A DNA stretch of 46,672 nt from an uncultured cyanobacterium (GCA_903858015.1 CAIOGZ010000034.1:1-46672); one strand, 5' to 3'. Counted from the first letter of the stretch, positions 31,641-41,529 are shown. The notes: a model not told the origin generated them from the sequence alone. Numbers and translations: made by a program.

Positions 31641-31889
31641 AGGCGGCGCCTGAGCTCAGCCCCCGGGGGCGGCCAACACCGGCCCTGGCCTGGCGAGCCG
31701 GCGGCAGCCTCAGGGGGGACGCAGACAAAGCTGCGGCGGCAGTCGCCCAGAAAGCCCCGCCGAGAACGCCGCCGCGGCAGGCTGGGACAACGGCTCGACG
31801 ACGCTGAGACAGCCGGTGGAACCATCAGGACGTGGCTCCCACCAACCAGGGGGTGCCGCATCATGGATCCAACTTTTCCAACCACTCCT

Positions 31890-32285
31890 ATGGGCGTCAA
31901 CTCCATCACCTTGGTCGGCCGGGCCGGCCGCGATCCCGAGGTTCGCTACTTCGAATCCGGCAGCATGGTGGCCAACCTCACCCTGGCGGTCAACCGCCGC
32001 AGCTCCGGCGACGAACCCGACTGGTTCAACCTCGAGATCTGGGGTAAACAGGCCCAGGTAGCGGCCGATTACGTCCGCAAGGGCTCGCTGCTGGGGATCA
32101 TCGGCTCCTTCAAGCTCGACCGCTGGACCGACAAAAGCAGCGGCGAAGAGCGCAGCAAGCCCGTGATCCGGGTCGATCGCCTCGAGCTGCTGGGCAGCAA
32201 GCGCGATGCCGAAGCGGGCGGCGGCTTCGGCGGCGGGGGCGGCTTCGGCGGCGGCGAACCCAGCGAGGAGGAAGTGCCGTTCTGA
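31890..32285 (+). CDS. ssb: single-stranded DNA-binding protein
   Basis: Coats single-stranded DNA in replication and repair. OB-fold from MGVNSITLVGRAGRDPEVRY through LEIWGKQAQVAADYVRKGS and VIRVDRLELLGSK, then a Gly-rich linker (GGGFGGGGGFGGGE) and the acidic tip SEEEVPF that recruits partner proteins. Start ATG 31890 gives 131 residues and the family's usual N-terminus. An in-frame ATG at 31863 would add nine residues. It is followed at once by a strong hairpin. Confidence 0.95.
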   Translation: MGVNSITLVGRAGRDPEVRYFESGSMVANLTLAVNRRSSGDEPDWFNLEIWGKQAQVAADYVRKGSLLGIIGSFKLDRWTDKSSGEERSKPVIRVDRLELLGSKRDAEAGGGFGGGGGFGGGEPSEEEVPF

Positions 32286-32292
32286 AGCCCTG

Positions 32293-32335
32293 GCTCCCAG
32301 GCAAACGCGGCGGGATCGCCCGTTTGCCTGGGAGC
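32293..32335 (+). terminator. long perfect hairpin after ssb
   Basis: A 15-bp perfect inverted repeat, GCTCCCAGGCAAACG at 32293-32307 with its complement at 32321-32335, around a 13-base loop. It starts 8 bases after the ssb stop. No T-run follows, so it may be a transcript-end or stability hairpin instead of a classical terminator. Confidence 0.75.
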
Positions 32336-32369
32336 TGCCCCAACCGGCTGTGCCCCATCAAGCCCAGCA

Positions 32370-32533
32370 CCCCTGCTGAGCGCGCCTAGAACTGCGCAAC
32401 CCAAGCCACACAAAAGGCCGAAGACCAAGTCATTATTGACAATTCCCTCAATCGGCTTAACGAACGTGAACGCCCACCTCCAGTCAGGGCCCAAAGCCCA
32501 AGCGGCGGCTCTCAGCGCCAAGTGGGGGGGCAA
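32370..32533 (-). pseudogene. probable dedA-like C-terminal remnant (most diverged)
   Basis: The minus strand encodes LALRAAAWALGPD, then FVKPIEGIVNNDLVFGLL. This lines up with LALTGAVWALGSN and LIKPFEGIVNKLLALL in the remnant at 33607-33795, at both protein and base level. It lacks the N-terminal part of a DedA protein and runs on into unrelated sequence antisense to ssb. The match to the intact dedA is weak, so this call depends on its likeness to the other remnant. Confidence 0.5.
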
Positions 32534-32756
32534 ACTGATCCGACGGAGGCGAACGGCTTTAACGGACTCGCTGTAGAAGACGCAGGCAGCAATGCGATCA
32601 GGCCCCGGTGGTTGCAGTGGCAGGCCGTGAACTTTCCTGATAGCGGGCCTTTCGATTGAGCAATTCCAAACTCATCCTTTCTTCAGGAGGTCCCGCTTTG
32701 ATAGATGCATAAACCATGGCAACTGCAACCATAGCAACTGCCAGCCCCAGCTCGCC
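32534..32756. other. spacer beside the methyltransferase gene
   Basis: A 223-base segment between the diverged dedA-like remnant and the methyltransferase stop at 32757. It has no frame with a recognisable product and no terminator with a T-run that I can see. Confidence 0.5.
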
Positions 32757-33488
32757 CTAGCCAAGCCGGCGGGCAGCGATGAAAACGGAATTGCCCACAG
32801 GCAATGTGATGTGCTTACACAGTGCCCAGTATTCCAATGATGCCATAGACCCACAAAATGAATCTACCAGTGGATGAAAAGGCTTAACATCACTAGTGGG
32901 GTTTGCGGGAGTAAAAATCTTGCGCTGAGCAAGGATTAGGGGGAAGATTAACATATTAGCGTAACTACTCAGGGTCAGCTTGAAGCCAGCCTTGATGAGC
33001 AATGCCACAAGCTCACTACGGCGGAAGCGATGCCTAGTGTCGTTTATCTCATCGTGGTAAGACCACGCCCATTGATAGGCCGCCACATTAAGGGCCAAGA
33101 TTCCGCCAGGCTTAAGCACTCGAGCAAATTCTTGCAAAGCGATGGATCCATCTTCGATCTGACTGATTACATCCGCAGACACAACCGCATCAAACTGTTT
33201 GTCGGGAAATGGTATTTCTTCGATTGAGCCTTGCTTGATCGGCGCGGAAGTTTTAGTTTGGGCGAAGGCGCAAGCGACAGGCGAATAGTCAAGCCCGCTA
33301 ATCTTCCATTGCGGCCCATATGCTTGCAGGGCCTTAATCAAGCCCCCAGTGCCACAGCCGGCATCAAGAATGCTGGCTTCTCTGTTGGCAAGCTCAGCCA
33401 ATGGAAGCAACATACGCCGATTGAGAGCCTTAAAATACCACATTGAATCTTCAACTTCAGCCAGCCTTTGGAGTTCATCTGCCTGCAT
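32757..33488 (-). CDS. class I SAM-dependent methyltransferase
   Basis: A 243-residue methyltransferase with motif I ILDAGCGTGGLIKALQAYG, second-strand acidic residue in ISGLDYSPVA, motif IV FDAVVSADVISQIED, and LKPGGILALNVAAYQW. The RHRFRRSELVALLIKAGF segment is typical of methyltransferase 11-type enzymes in polysaccharide and secondary-metabolite clusters. Substrate unknown. Base composition is lower in GC than that of ssb or ahcY, consistent with an acquired island. The ATG at 33488 has no competing start. Confidence 0.88.
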   Translation of the reverse strand: MQADELQRLAEVEDSMWYFKALNRRMLLPLAELANREASILDAGCGTGGLIKALQAYGPQWKISGLDYSPVACAFAQTKTSAPIKQGSIEEIPFPDKQFDAVVSADVISQIEDGSIALQEFARVLKPGGILALNVAAYQWAWSYHDEINDTRHRFRRSELVALLIKAGFKLTLSSYANMLIFPLILAQRKIFTPANPTSDVKPFHPLVDSFCGSMASLEYWALCKHITLPVGNSVFIAARRLG

Positions 33489-33606
33489 GTTCTGGATTCT
33501 ATATTCAGGCTGAAGATACTAGATAATTTAGTCCAGGCTTGTGGTTCAGGCTTGGATCGAAACAGAGGGAAATGATCCCGATTGTCACCGCCACCACCGG
33601 GGGGAC

Positions 33607-33795
33607 TCAGTCGGAATCCCGGCCCCGCTTCCAGACCCGCAGGCCTAGCCAGGCCGCCACCGCCACGATCAGCAGGGCCAGCAGCTTGTTGACGATGCCC
33701 TCAAAGGGCTTGATCAAGCCCAGCAGCTCGGTTCAGTTGCTGCCCAAGGCCCAGACAGCGCCGGTCAGGGCCAGCCGGGTTATCAAGTGGCACGA
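33607..33795 (-). pseudogene. DedA C-terminal fragment, broken
   Basis: Read on the minus strand, the frame gives LALTGAVWALGSN, then a TGA stop, then TELLGLIKPFEGIVNKLLAL, LIVAVAAWLGLRVWKRGRDSD and a TGA at 33609-33607. The end aligns well with the C-terminus of the intact DedA next to it (WLGLRSWRNRQDSH). The N-terminal two-thirds is missing. One in-frame stop shows that this is a decayed copy of a related dedA, and not a duplicate of the neighbour. Confidence 0.82.
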
Positions 33796-33909
33796 AGCCA
33801 CCAGGAGCGCCATTCAGCGGGCGCCCCTTTTGCTTTGCCTTTCGGATTTGAACGCAGCGGGAGGTCTACCAGCAGGGCTGGGCATAAAGACCTCTCCGAG
33901 ACCCAAGCC

Positions 33910-34566
33910 TCAGTGGCTGTCCTGCCGATTCCTCCAGGAGCGCAGCCCAAGCCACACCCCGAAGCCGAGCACGGCCAGCACCAGCAGCACCTTGATCACC
34001 TTGGTCACCGGCTCAAGCCACACCTCCACATTGGTGTAAGCCTCACCGAGCCCAAAACCCGCCAGGGTCAACATCAGGGTCCAGATCAGACTGCCCGCGG
34101 TGGTCCAGATCAGGAAAGGCACGAACGGCATCATCTCGATGCCGGCCGGCACCGAGATCAGGGTACGGATGCCAGGGATCAGCCGCCCCCAGAAGACAAG
34201 GGCGGTGCCATGGCGGTTGAACCAGGTGCGGCTGCGCTTCAGCTCCTGGGGGCTGATGCCGATCCAGCGGCCATGGCGCTCCAACCAGCGCTCCAGCCGC
34301 TGCTCGTTCACCAGCCGACCGATCCCGTACCAGGGGAGGGCGCCGAGCACCGTGCCCAGCAGCCCGGCCAATACCACCGGTACCAGGGCGAGCTGGCCGC
34401 CGCGCACGTAGAAGCCCCCCAGGGGCATGATCAACTCAGAGGGAATCGGCGGGAACAGGTTCTCCAGGAACATGGCCGCGAAGATGGCGGCATAGCCAGA
34501 CGCGGGATTCGCCTCCACCGCCGAGCCGATCAGCTCAGGAAGCTTCTGGACCAGTTCGAAGGCCAA
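33910..34566 (-). CDS. DedA-family membrane protein
   Basis: A 218-residue multi-pass inner-membrane protein of the DedA/SNARE-associated family. Members support membrane homeostasis, and some flip undecaprenyl phosphate or phosphatidylethanolamine. Signatures: the re-entrant loop FLENLFPPIPSELIMPLGG, WYGIGRLVNE and the conserved Arg/Pro stretch WGRLIPGIRTLISVPAG. The start is read from TTG at 34566; a TAA lies three codons upstream and no ATG fits. It is surrounded by broken dedA pieces on both sides. Confidence 0.9.
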   Translation of the reverse strand: MAFELVQKLPELIGSAVEANPASGYAAIFAAMFLENLFPPIPSELIMPLGGFYVRGGQLALVPVVLAGLLGTVLGALPWYGIGRLVNEQRLERWLERHGRWIGISPQELKRSRTWFNRHGTALVFWGRLIPGIRTLISVPAGIEMMPFVPFLIWTTAGSLIWTLMLTLAGFGLGEAYTNVEVWLEPVTKVIKVLLVLAVLGFGVWLGLRSWRNRQDSH

Positions 34567-35558
34567 GACTTAGATCTCCATTAACGGGAACGATGATTAA
34601 CAATAGTGTGCTGGCATGGGAGCCAAGAGCCTCGACAGCGCGCAAGAGCTAATCAAGAAAAACATAAAACCAAATAACACTTCCACAATCAGGGCCCGAA
34701 ATGCAACCGATCGCAGCTCAAGAATCAATTGGATAGGGATTTACACAGGAGCACGCTTCGAATCTTCCTAAGCATGACTCGCTTACGGCGTAAATTGCGA
34801 TATCAGATCAAGACGGATGAGAACACTGATCAGGCCTGGCTATGCCGGAGAATTGGGCTTAAAACGCAGCGGACATTCGGCAGAGCAGACCATCCGCAAG
34901 CTCTAGCCCGAAGGGCTTCTGCTTTGCAGTAGAGCGACGACTGGATGATCGACAAGGCGAAATTCAACTTGCCCCTGGCCCAAGCACGCAGAAGCCGCCA
35001 GGGGCATGATCAGCTCCGAGGGAATCGGCGGAATCACGTTTTCCAGCACCATGGCGGCGAAGATGCCCAGGTAGCACCATTAGGTGACCCACTGCTCCAC
35101 GACGGCATTGAGGGAGTGCAGCATTGGGGCGGGTCGGGCAATGATGGAGAATTCTGGCCGCCGAGCGGCCTTGCCTGACGAGTGTGAAGGGACGTGACCC
35201 GTAGCGCCAAACGGCCCATCCGTGGGCCCATCCGTGGTGGCCGGCTGAGCACGGCGGGATGGCGCTTGCCAAAACGCTCCGTATCCCCTGGGCCAGCGCC
35301 CTTGCTCAGGATCGCGAGCAGCGCCCCATGGGCAGGTCCGCCAACCGCAACGTCATGGTCGCTGCGCCGGCAATGACGGCTGTGACAAACTTTGAATCAG
35401 CCCTGGCCCCCACCACAACCAACAGGACATTCGGAAACCATGCCCTATTCTAAAGCCTATGCCTTGAGCAAATTCCTTCCCCCCAAGAATTCGCTTACAA
35501 CACATCGTTTACGGCCTGAGTTCAATTTGAGGCCCCACAGGCCGAGGCAACCGCAAGC
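34567..35558. other. gene-poor region between dedA and the glycosyltransferase
   Basis: Apart from the DedA N-terminal fragment, these 992 bases hold no recognisable gene. The stretch 34567-34940 is AT-rich with only short frames. A small palindrome GGCCGC-CGA-GCGGCC lies near 35158-35172. 35180-35558 has short overlapping frames of up to 64 codons with no recognisable product. It likely contains the promoters of the TTG-started dedA and the glycosyltransferase. Confidence 0.5.
34945..35124 (-). pseudogene. DedA N-terminal fragment, broken
   Basis: An ATG at 35124 opens MLHSLNAVVEQWVT, then hits a TAA stop, then continues WCYLGIFAAMVLENVIPPIP and SELIMPL. A one-base shift is needed to continue as GGFCVLG. 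This is the conserved N-terminal third of a DedA protein (compare FAAMFLENLFPPIPSELIMP in the intact gene). One stop and one frameshift, and no middle or C-terminal part, make it a pseudogene piece. Confidence 0.85.
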
Positions 35559-36452
35559 ATGGAAGCAGCCATGACTCCCTTTGTATCCATAGTCATCTGC
35601 TCGCGAAATAGGCTGCATTCCCTAAAAAAGTATGCATTGCCATCAATTGCCAAACTTGATTATCCTTCTTTTGAAGTGGTGATTGTCGACGACTCCTCCA
35701 GTGATGGTACCGATGAATTCTTGCGCCATTATTGCAAGCAGCATCACAACATAAGGACGATCAGAAATGAGCAGGCTAAAGGCCTGTGCAACGCCAGAAA
35801 CGTGGGCGTCATCAACAGCAGGGGCGAGATCATTGCCTTTATTGACGATGATTGCGCAGTCTTCCCCAATTGGCTTCATGAACTTGTCAACGCTTACACC
35901 GATGAGAATATAGCCGTGGTGGGAGGAGTGAGCTTCAAAAGGGAGGGGCCAGAAATTTATATGGACAACAAGCATGTATGGGGATGCAACATGTCATTTC
36001 GCGCCTCTATATTCAACCAATTTCGCTTTGATACGGGCCTGAAGTACTCCCACTATGCCGATGAGACAGACTTAATTGGCAGAATTCTGGCCCATGGGTA
36101 CCTGAAGGTGATAGCAGACAAGGCCCTGGCGAATCACTACGTCGAGGATGCGGCCTACCGAAAGCAGGTTCCCTTAAGCGCCTATCTCAATTACCACTAT
36201 CTCAACGCCAAAAAGGAGGACCTATGGGGTTACTACAAGTATGTCCTAACCCATTCATTAAAGCATGTGGCCATCGTCGAATATGGAATCAACTTTAAGG
36301 GCCGGAAGAGATCCTTCATCGCCACATGGAGCGATGCGATCGGGAAGGCATTGTATTACCTCTATGTTTTTTTGCTGGAAATTCCGATTGCAGCAAAAAT
36401 AAAGCACGGCAAAGAGGAAAGATTGTTTTCCAGCCATGGCAAACGCCCCTAG
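35559..36452 (+). CDS. family 2 glycosyltransferase
   Basis: A soluble GT-A type glycosyltransferase of 297 residues. It has VSIVICSRNRLHSLKKYALP, the nucleotide-sugar motif VVIVDDSSSDGTDEFL and a metal-binding IAFIDDDCAVFPNWL. The mid-protein GCNMSFRAS and HYADETDLIGRI segments are the acceptor-side and catalytic ED-type region. The C-terminal third holds a hydrophobic patch (ALYYLYVFLLEIPIAAKI) that may contact the membrane. ATG 35559 or 35571 could be used. AT-rich codon use and isolation point to an acquired surface-polysaccharide gene. Confidence 0.88.
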   Translation: MEAAMTPFVSIVICSRNRLHSLKKYALPSIAKLDYPSFEVVIVDDSSSDGTDEFLRHYCKQHHNIRTIRNEQAKGLCNARNVGVINSRGEIIAFIDDDCAVFPNWLHELVNAYTDENIAVVGGVSFKREGPEIYMDNKHVWGCNMSFRASIFNQFRFDTGLKYSHYADETDLIGRILAHGYLKVIADKALANHYVEDAAYRKQVPLSAYLNYHYLNAKKEDLWGYYKYVLTHSLKHVAIVEYGINFKGRKRSFIATWSDAIGKALYYLYVFLLEIPIAAKIKHGKEERLFSSHGKRP

Positions 36453-36502
36453 GCCGGCAGGCAACTTGATAACCAGAAGGCGGCTGCCATGCCCTCCCAT
36501 AC

Positions 36503-36536
36503 AAAAAACCCCTCCCAATCAGAAATTGGGAGGGGT
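36503..36536 (-). terminator. rho-independent terminator of ahcY
   Basis: Perfect 12-bp stem (36508-36519 with 36525-36536), 5-base loop; on the minus strand it is followed by a run of T (A-run at 36503-36508 on the plus strand). It lies 24 bases past the ahcY stop and may also stop glycosyltransferase transcripts from the other side. Confidence 0.95.
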
Positions 36537-36560
36537 CAAAGGGTTCAGACCGCAGAATGC

Positions 36561-38009
<1,449 letters not shown>

Positions 38010-38119
38010 GGATACGAACACTCCCGACTGGGAGGACGAAGGGTTGGGAAAATGGATCTGGACTGAAATTGCTGCGGAGTCGCCGAGGCTTCGGGCTCGC
38101 TTAGGGGGAATCTACAGGA

Positions 38120-38632
38120 ATGTCACAGATCGATGCGAAAGCGGCGGCCAGCGGCGATGCTGCCCCACGGCAGAGCTGGCGACTGGCCGATGCGGCCGCC
38201 ACCGCCGCCCTGGGCGCCGAGCTGGCGGCGCGGCTGCCCAGCGGTGCCACCCTGTTGCTGCGGGGTGATCTGGGGGCCGGCAAGACCTGCCTGGTGCAGG
38301 GGCTGGCGGCGGCGCTGGGCATCCGGGAGCCGATCACCAGCCCCACCTTCGCCCTGGCCCAGCACTACGGAGGGCAACGGCCGGATGGGTCCGCCACGGC
38401 GCTCGTCCATCTCGACCTTTACCGGTTGGACGAACCAGCCAGTGCCGATGAGTTGTTTGCCCAGGAGGAGGAGGAGGCCCGCGCCCTGGGGGCCCTGCTG
38501 GCGGTGGAATGGCCGCAACGGTTGAGCCTGCTGCCGGCCTGGGCTTGGCAGCTGGAGCTGGTCTTAAGCGATCGGCTCGATCCGGAGGCCGGGCGGCTGG
38601 GGTGGTTGCTGGCGCCGGATTCAGGGCCGTAA
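38120..38632 (+). CDS. tsaE: tRNA threonylcarbamoyladenosine biosynthesis ATPase TsaE
   Basis: P-loop ATPase that works with TsaB and TsaD to make t6A37 in ANN-decoding tRNAs. The 170-residue protein has Walker A LRGDLGAGKTCLVQGLAAAL, switch-like ITSPTFALAQHY, LVHLDLYRLDE and the late VEWPQRL. An N-terminal extension of about 15 residues is not conserved. It is divergent from ahcY (110 bases apart), and its 3' end overlaps the convergent fusion gene by 12 bases. Confidence 0.94.
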   Translation: MSQIDAKAAASGDAAPRQSWRLADAAATAALGAELAARLPSGATLLLRGDLGAGKTCLVQGLAAALGIREPITSPTFALAQHYGGQRPDGSATALVHLDLYRLDEPASADELFAQEEEEARALGALLAVEWPQRLSLLPAWAWQLELVLSDRLDPEAGRLGWLLAPDSGP

Positions 38633-40315
38633 CTGCGGCAGGCGCTGGTACAGCTCGGCCGTGAGCTGCTCGCGCCGCTGCCAGAGGCTCCGATACCAAG
38701 CCTCCCGGGCGGCGGCCTGGTGCTGCTGCAGGCGGGACGCGGCCACCCACTGGCGGGCGCGCAGGCCCATCGCCCGCGCCGCGGCGGGATCGGCGAGCCA
38801 GGCTTGGAGGGCGGTGCTGAGCTGCTCGGTGGTGCTGAACAAGCGGCCGGTGTCACCCTCCCGCAGGCTGCCGCCATAGACGATCGGGCTGGCCAGGATC
38901 GCCAGGCCGTGGCCGCCGGCCTCCAGGGCCTTGAGGTCGGATTTCATCCGGTTGAACGGCGTGTCGGCCAGGGGCAGAAAGGCGATCTGGCAGGAGCCCA
39001 ACAGCCGCCGATAGGTGGCGTAGTCGCAGGTGGGGGTGAACTGGCGCGAGGGGAGCTTGAGGGCCTCAAAGAAGGCACGGTCGTGCACCACTTCCACGTG
39101 CCAGCGTTCCGGTGCGGCGGCGAACACCCCGTTCAGCGCCTCGATCCAGGGCGCCCAGTCGGCCTCGCGGTTGAGGGCGCCAAAGAACAGCCGCAGGGGG
39201 CCTTCGCCCGGCGGCGGCGGCGGGGCTGGCAAGGCATCCAGGGCATTGGCGAACACCGCCACTTCCGGGTTGTGGGATCGGATCGCCGCCGCCAGCGGCT
39301 CGGTGGACACCTGCACGGCGTGGACCCCCCGGAACACCAGGTGCTGATGGGCGGCGATCGCCGGCCAGCGGTCGGGATCGTCGTCATACTCACTCACGAT
39401 CACGTAGCCATTGCGCAGCAGCAGGCGCAAGCGATCAAGGGACTCGGGCAGGGTCAGCATCGGGCGCTGCCAGATCAACAGCCGCGGCAGGGTCGAATCC
39501 GCCCGCAACAGCTCCAAGGAGCCCTGGGAGACGCGGGCCGTGATCGAGGCTTGGCTGGTCAACGCCCGCAGCGGCTGAAGCATGCGCACATCCACCATGC
39601 CGGCCTGGGGGCGCAGGGTGAGGCAGTCGAGGTGGAGGCGGGGGCGGGGGCGGCGGCTGGCCCGCAGCACGTATTGGAGCGGGGCGACGCCGGCCAGCAG
39701 CTGCTGCCGATCCACCCCCAGGCCAGCCAAGGCGGGCTCCAGCTGGCGCACAAACGCCTCGGCCTGCTCGGGTTGAAAGATGCGCGGCGCCAGCTCCTGC
39801 AGCTGCAGGCCACAGCCAGCCACCAGCTCCCGCAGGCTGTCACGGGTGAACCAGCGCAGATGGGTGCGGTCGAACAGGCCCTCTTCGGCCAGGGGCCAGC
39901 GGCCGTGGAGCAGGTTGGCCAGCACCGACCAGTGCTGCACGTTGGGAACGCAGGCCAGCAGCACCCCCTCATCGGCTAACAGGGCGGCGTGGCGGCGCAG
40001 GGTGGCCCAGGGATCCTTCAGGTGCTCGAGCACATCGCCATAGATCAGGCAATCGAGCGGCGGCAGCTCCGGCAGGGCCAGCTGCGGATCCTCCGCATCG
40101 GCCCGTAGCACATGGTCCAGCCGGCCGCTGGCCAGCCTCGCCGCCGCCTCCACCTGCTCCAACCCCACGTACACCACCTCCGGCCGGATCGCCTTAAACG
40201 CGGCGCCGAGGGCACCGGCTCCACAGCCCACCTCCAACACGGCGCGGGCGGTGACAGGAATGCGCTGCAACAGATCGGTGTTAACCCTGTCGTAGTAGTC
40301 GGCAGCGGCGGCCAT
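38621..40315 (-). CDS. methyltransferase-glycosyltransferase fusion protein
   Basis: A 564-residue protein. Residues about 1-220 are a class I methyltransferase: AVLEVGCGAGALGAAFKA, YVGLEQ, LDCLIYGDVLEHLKDPW and the FDRTHLRWFTRDSLRELV segment seen in polysaccharide methyltransferases. Residues about 225-564 look like a GT-B type glycosyltransferase: RLLIWQRPMLTLP, VIVSEYDDDPDRW, LRLFFGALNREADW, then LLGSCQIAFLPLADTPFNRMKSDLK (given in part) and LAILASPIVYGG. The combination suggests modification of a surface glycan. It overlaps tsaE by 12 bases at the 3' end. Confidence 0.85.
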   Translation of the reverse strand: MAAAADYYDRVNTDLLQRIPVTARAVLEVGCGAGALGAAFKAIRPEVVYVGLEQVEAAARLASGRLDHVLRADAEDPQLALPELPPLDCLIYGDVLEHLKDPWATLRRHAALLADEGVLLACVPNVQHWSVLANLLHGRWPLAEEGLFDRTHLRWFTRDSLRELVAGCGLQLQELAPRIFQPEQAEAFVRQLEPALAGLGVDRQQLLAGVAPLQYVLRASRRPRPRLHLDCLTLRPQAGMVDVRMLQPLRALTSQASITARVSQGSLELLRADSTLPRLLIWQRPMLTLPESLDRLRLLLRNGYVIVSEYDDDPDRWPAIAAHQHLVFRGVHAVQVSTEPLAAAIRSHNPEVAVFANALDALPAPPPPPGEGPLRLFFGALNREADWAPWIEALNGVFAAAPERWHVEVVHDRAFFEALKLPSRQFTPTCDYATYRRLLGSCQIAFLPLADTPFNRMKSDLKALEAGGHGLAILASPIVYGGSLREGDTGRLFSTTEQLSTALQAWLADPAAARAMGLRARQWVAASRLQQHQAAAREAWYRSLWQRREQLTAELYQRLPQLRP

Positions 40316-40396
40316 GGGCGAAGAGGGCGATCCTGCCCCGATTGCAAAGCAACTTAGGCAAGCTGGTTGGGCGGCATCGGGCTCCGGCTCAGTTGT

Positions 40397-40438
40397 CTAG
40401 TTGCTGCTGACTAGTTGCTGCTGACGAGTTGCTGCAAA
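40397..40438. repeat. 14-bp tandem repeat at the 3' end of the PfkB gene
   Basis: CTAGTTGCTGCTGA occurs at 40397-40410 and 40411-40424, followed by a diverged copy at 40425-40438. On the minus strand it encodes the last residues QQLVSSN, and the TAG stop comes from the repeat. Confidence 0.9.
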
Positions 40439-41529
40439 AACCGGGCTACCTGCCGAGCATCGGGCTGGGGATCGATGGCGCCGGCGGCGGTGCAGGTGAG
40501 GGCGCCGCAGCCGGCGGCAAAGCGCAGGGCCGCCTCCAGCCGCTGCTGGGCACCGCCCGACTCCGGCTCGGGCCGCAGTAGCTGCGGCTGGGCGCAGAGC
40601 TGATGCAGCAACCCGGCCATGAAGGCATCGCCGGCGCCGGTGCTATCGACCACTTCGATCGCCAAGGGCTCCAGCCAACCGCAGCGCCCCCCCAGGCACC
40701 AGCGCAGCGGCGCCGCCCCATCGGTTACACACACCGCCGGCCGGCCGGGCAGAGCCGCACTGATGGCAAGCGGATCCTGGCTGGCAAACAGCCAGCGGGC
40801 TTCCTCGGCGGCGCACTTGAGCAGGCTGGCCCGCTCCAGCAGCGGCCAAATCCGCGCCACGATCGGAGCGGGCGGGGCACTGCCGGGGGCCAGGCCCCAG
40901 AAGCCAGGCCGCCAGTTCACATCCACGGCGAGGGCAGGCCGATCCAGGTCGATGGGGCCGCAAGTGGCGCCCGGCAGCAGCTCCAGCAATCCCGCCAGGG
41001 CCGCCGCCGAAGCCGGCGACGCCAAGGGCAGGGTGCCGCTGAGCAGCCAACGGGCTCCGGCCAGCAGCGGCGCAGCGGCCGTGGCTAAGGCAGTGGCATC
41101 GAGGGCCTGGTCGGCGAAACCGGCCCCCCGATCGCCGAGGAAGCCGCCAAAACTGCGCTCCCCAGCCCGATCGCGCTGCACCAGCACGGTGCGGCTGGGG
41201 CGGAGCGGGTCCCACTGCAGGGCGCTGGTATTCACACCCCGCCCAGCGAACAGGGTCTGGAAGGCCGCCCCGATGCTGTCGGTGCCGAGCCGACCCGCAA
41301 AGGCTGCGGGGGTGCCAAGCCGGGCCAGGCCGCAGGCCACGTTCGCCGGGGCACCGCCCAACCGGTCTTCGCAAGCATCGGCCGAACCGCCGTTGCCATC
41401 GCCTCCGCCCGGCTCCACCCCCAGCGGCAGCAACCGATCCAGCAGGGCCTCGCCAAAACAGAGCACCAGCGGCGGCAGCCCAGCCAGCGGCGGTGGCAGC
41501 CCTGCAGGCGGCGGCGTTGGGATGCCCAT
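40411..41529 (-). CDS. PfkB-family carbohydrate kinase (fructokinase-like)
   Basis: Ribokinase-fold sugar kinase, 372 residues. PfkB signature 1 is in RLGGAPANVACGLARLGTPA; signature 2 is VVDSTGAGDAFMAGLLHQL, with the catalytic Asp in GAGDAF. LVLCFGEALLDRLLP and RPSRTVLVQRDRAGERSF support a fructokinase-type substrate, but ribokinase-like sugars cannot be excluded. An insertion rich in Gly and Asp lies around residues 38-52. ATG 41529 overlaps the mutY stop (TGATG), so it is coupled to mutY. Confidence 0.9.
   Translation of the reverse strand: MGIPTPPPAGLPPPLAGLPPLVLCFGEALLDRLLPLGVEPGGGDGNGGSADACEDRLGGAPANVACGLARLGTPAAFAGRLGTDSIGAAFQTLFAGRGVNTSALQWDPLRPSRTVLVQRDRAGERSFGGFLGDRGAGFADQALDATALATAAAPLLAGARWLLSGTLPLASPASAAALAGLLELLPGATCGPIDLDRPALAVDVNWRPGFWGLAPGSAPPAPIVARIWPLLERASLLKCAAEEARWLFASQDPLAISAALPGRPAVCVTDGAAPLRWCLGGRCGWLEPLAIEVVDSTGAGDAFMAGLLHQLCAQPQLLRPEPESGGAQQRLEAALRFAAGCGALTCTAAGAIDPQPDARQVARFLQQLVSSN

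Noticed and set aside
38010..38119. Possible SAH riboswitch upstream of ahcY
   Set aside because: The minus-strand leader lacks the conserved SAH-aptamer core sequences; only a small hairpin next to the start codon is visible.
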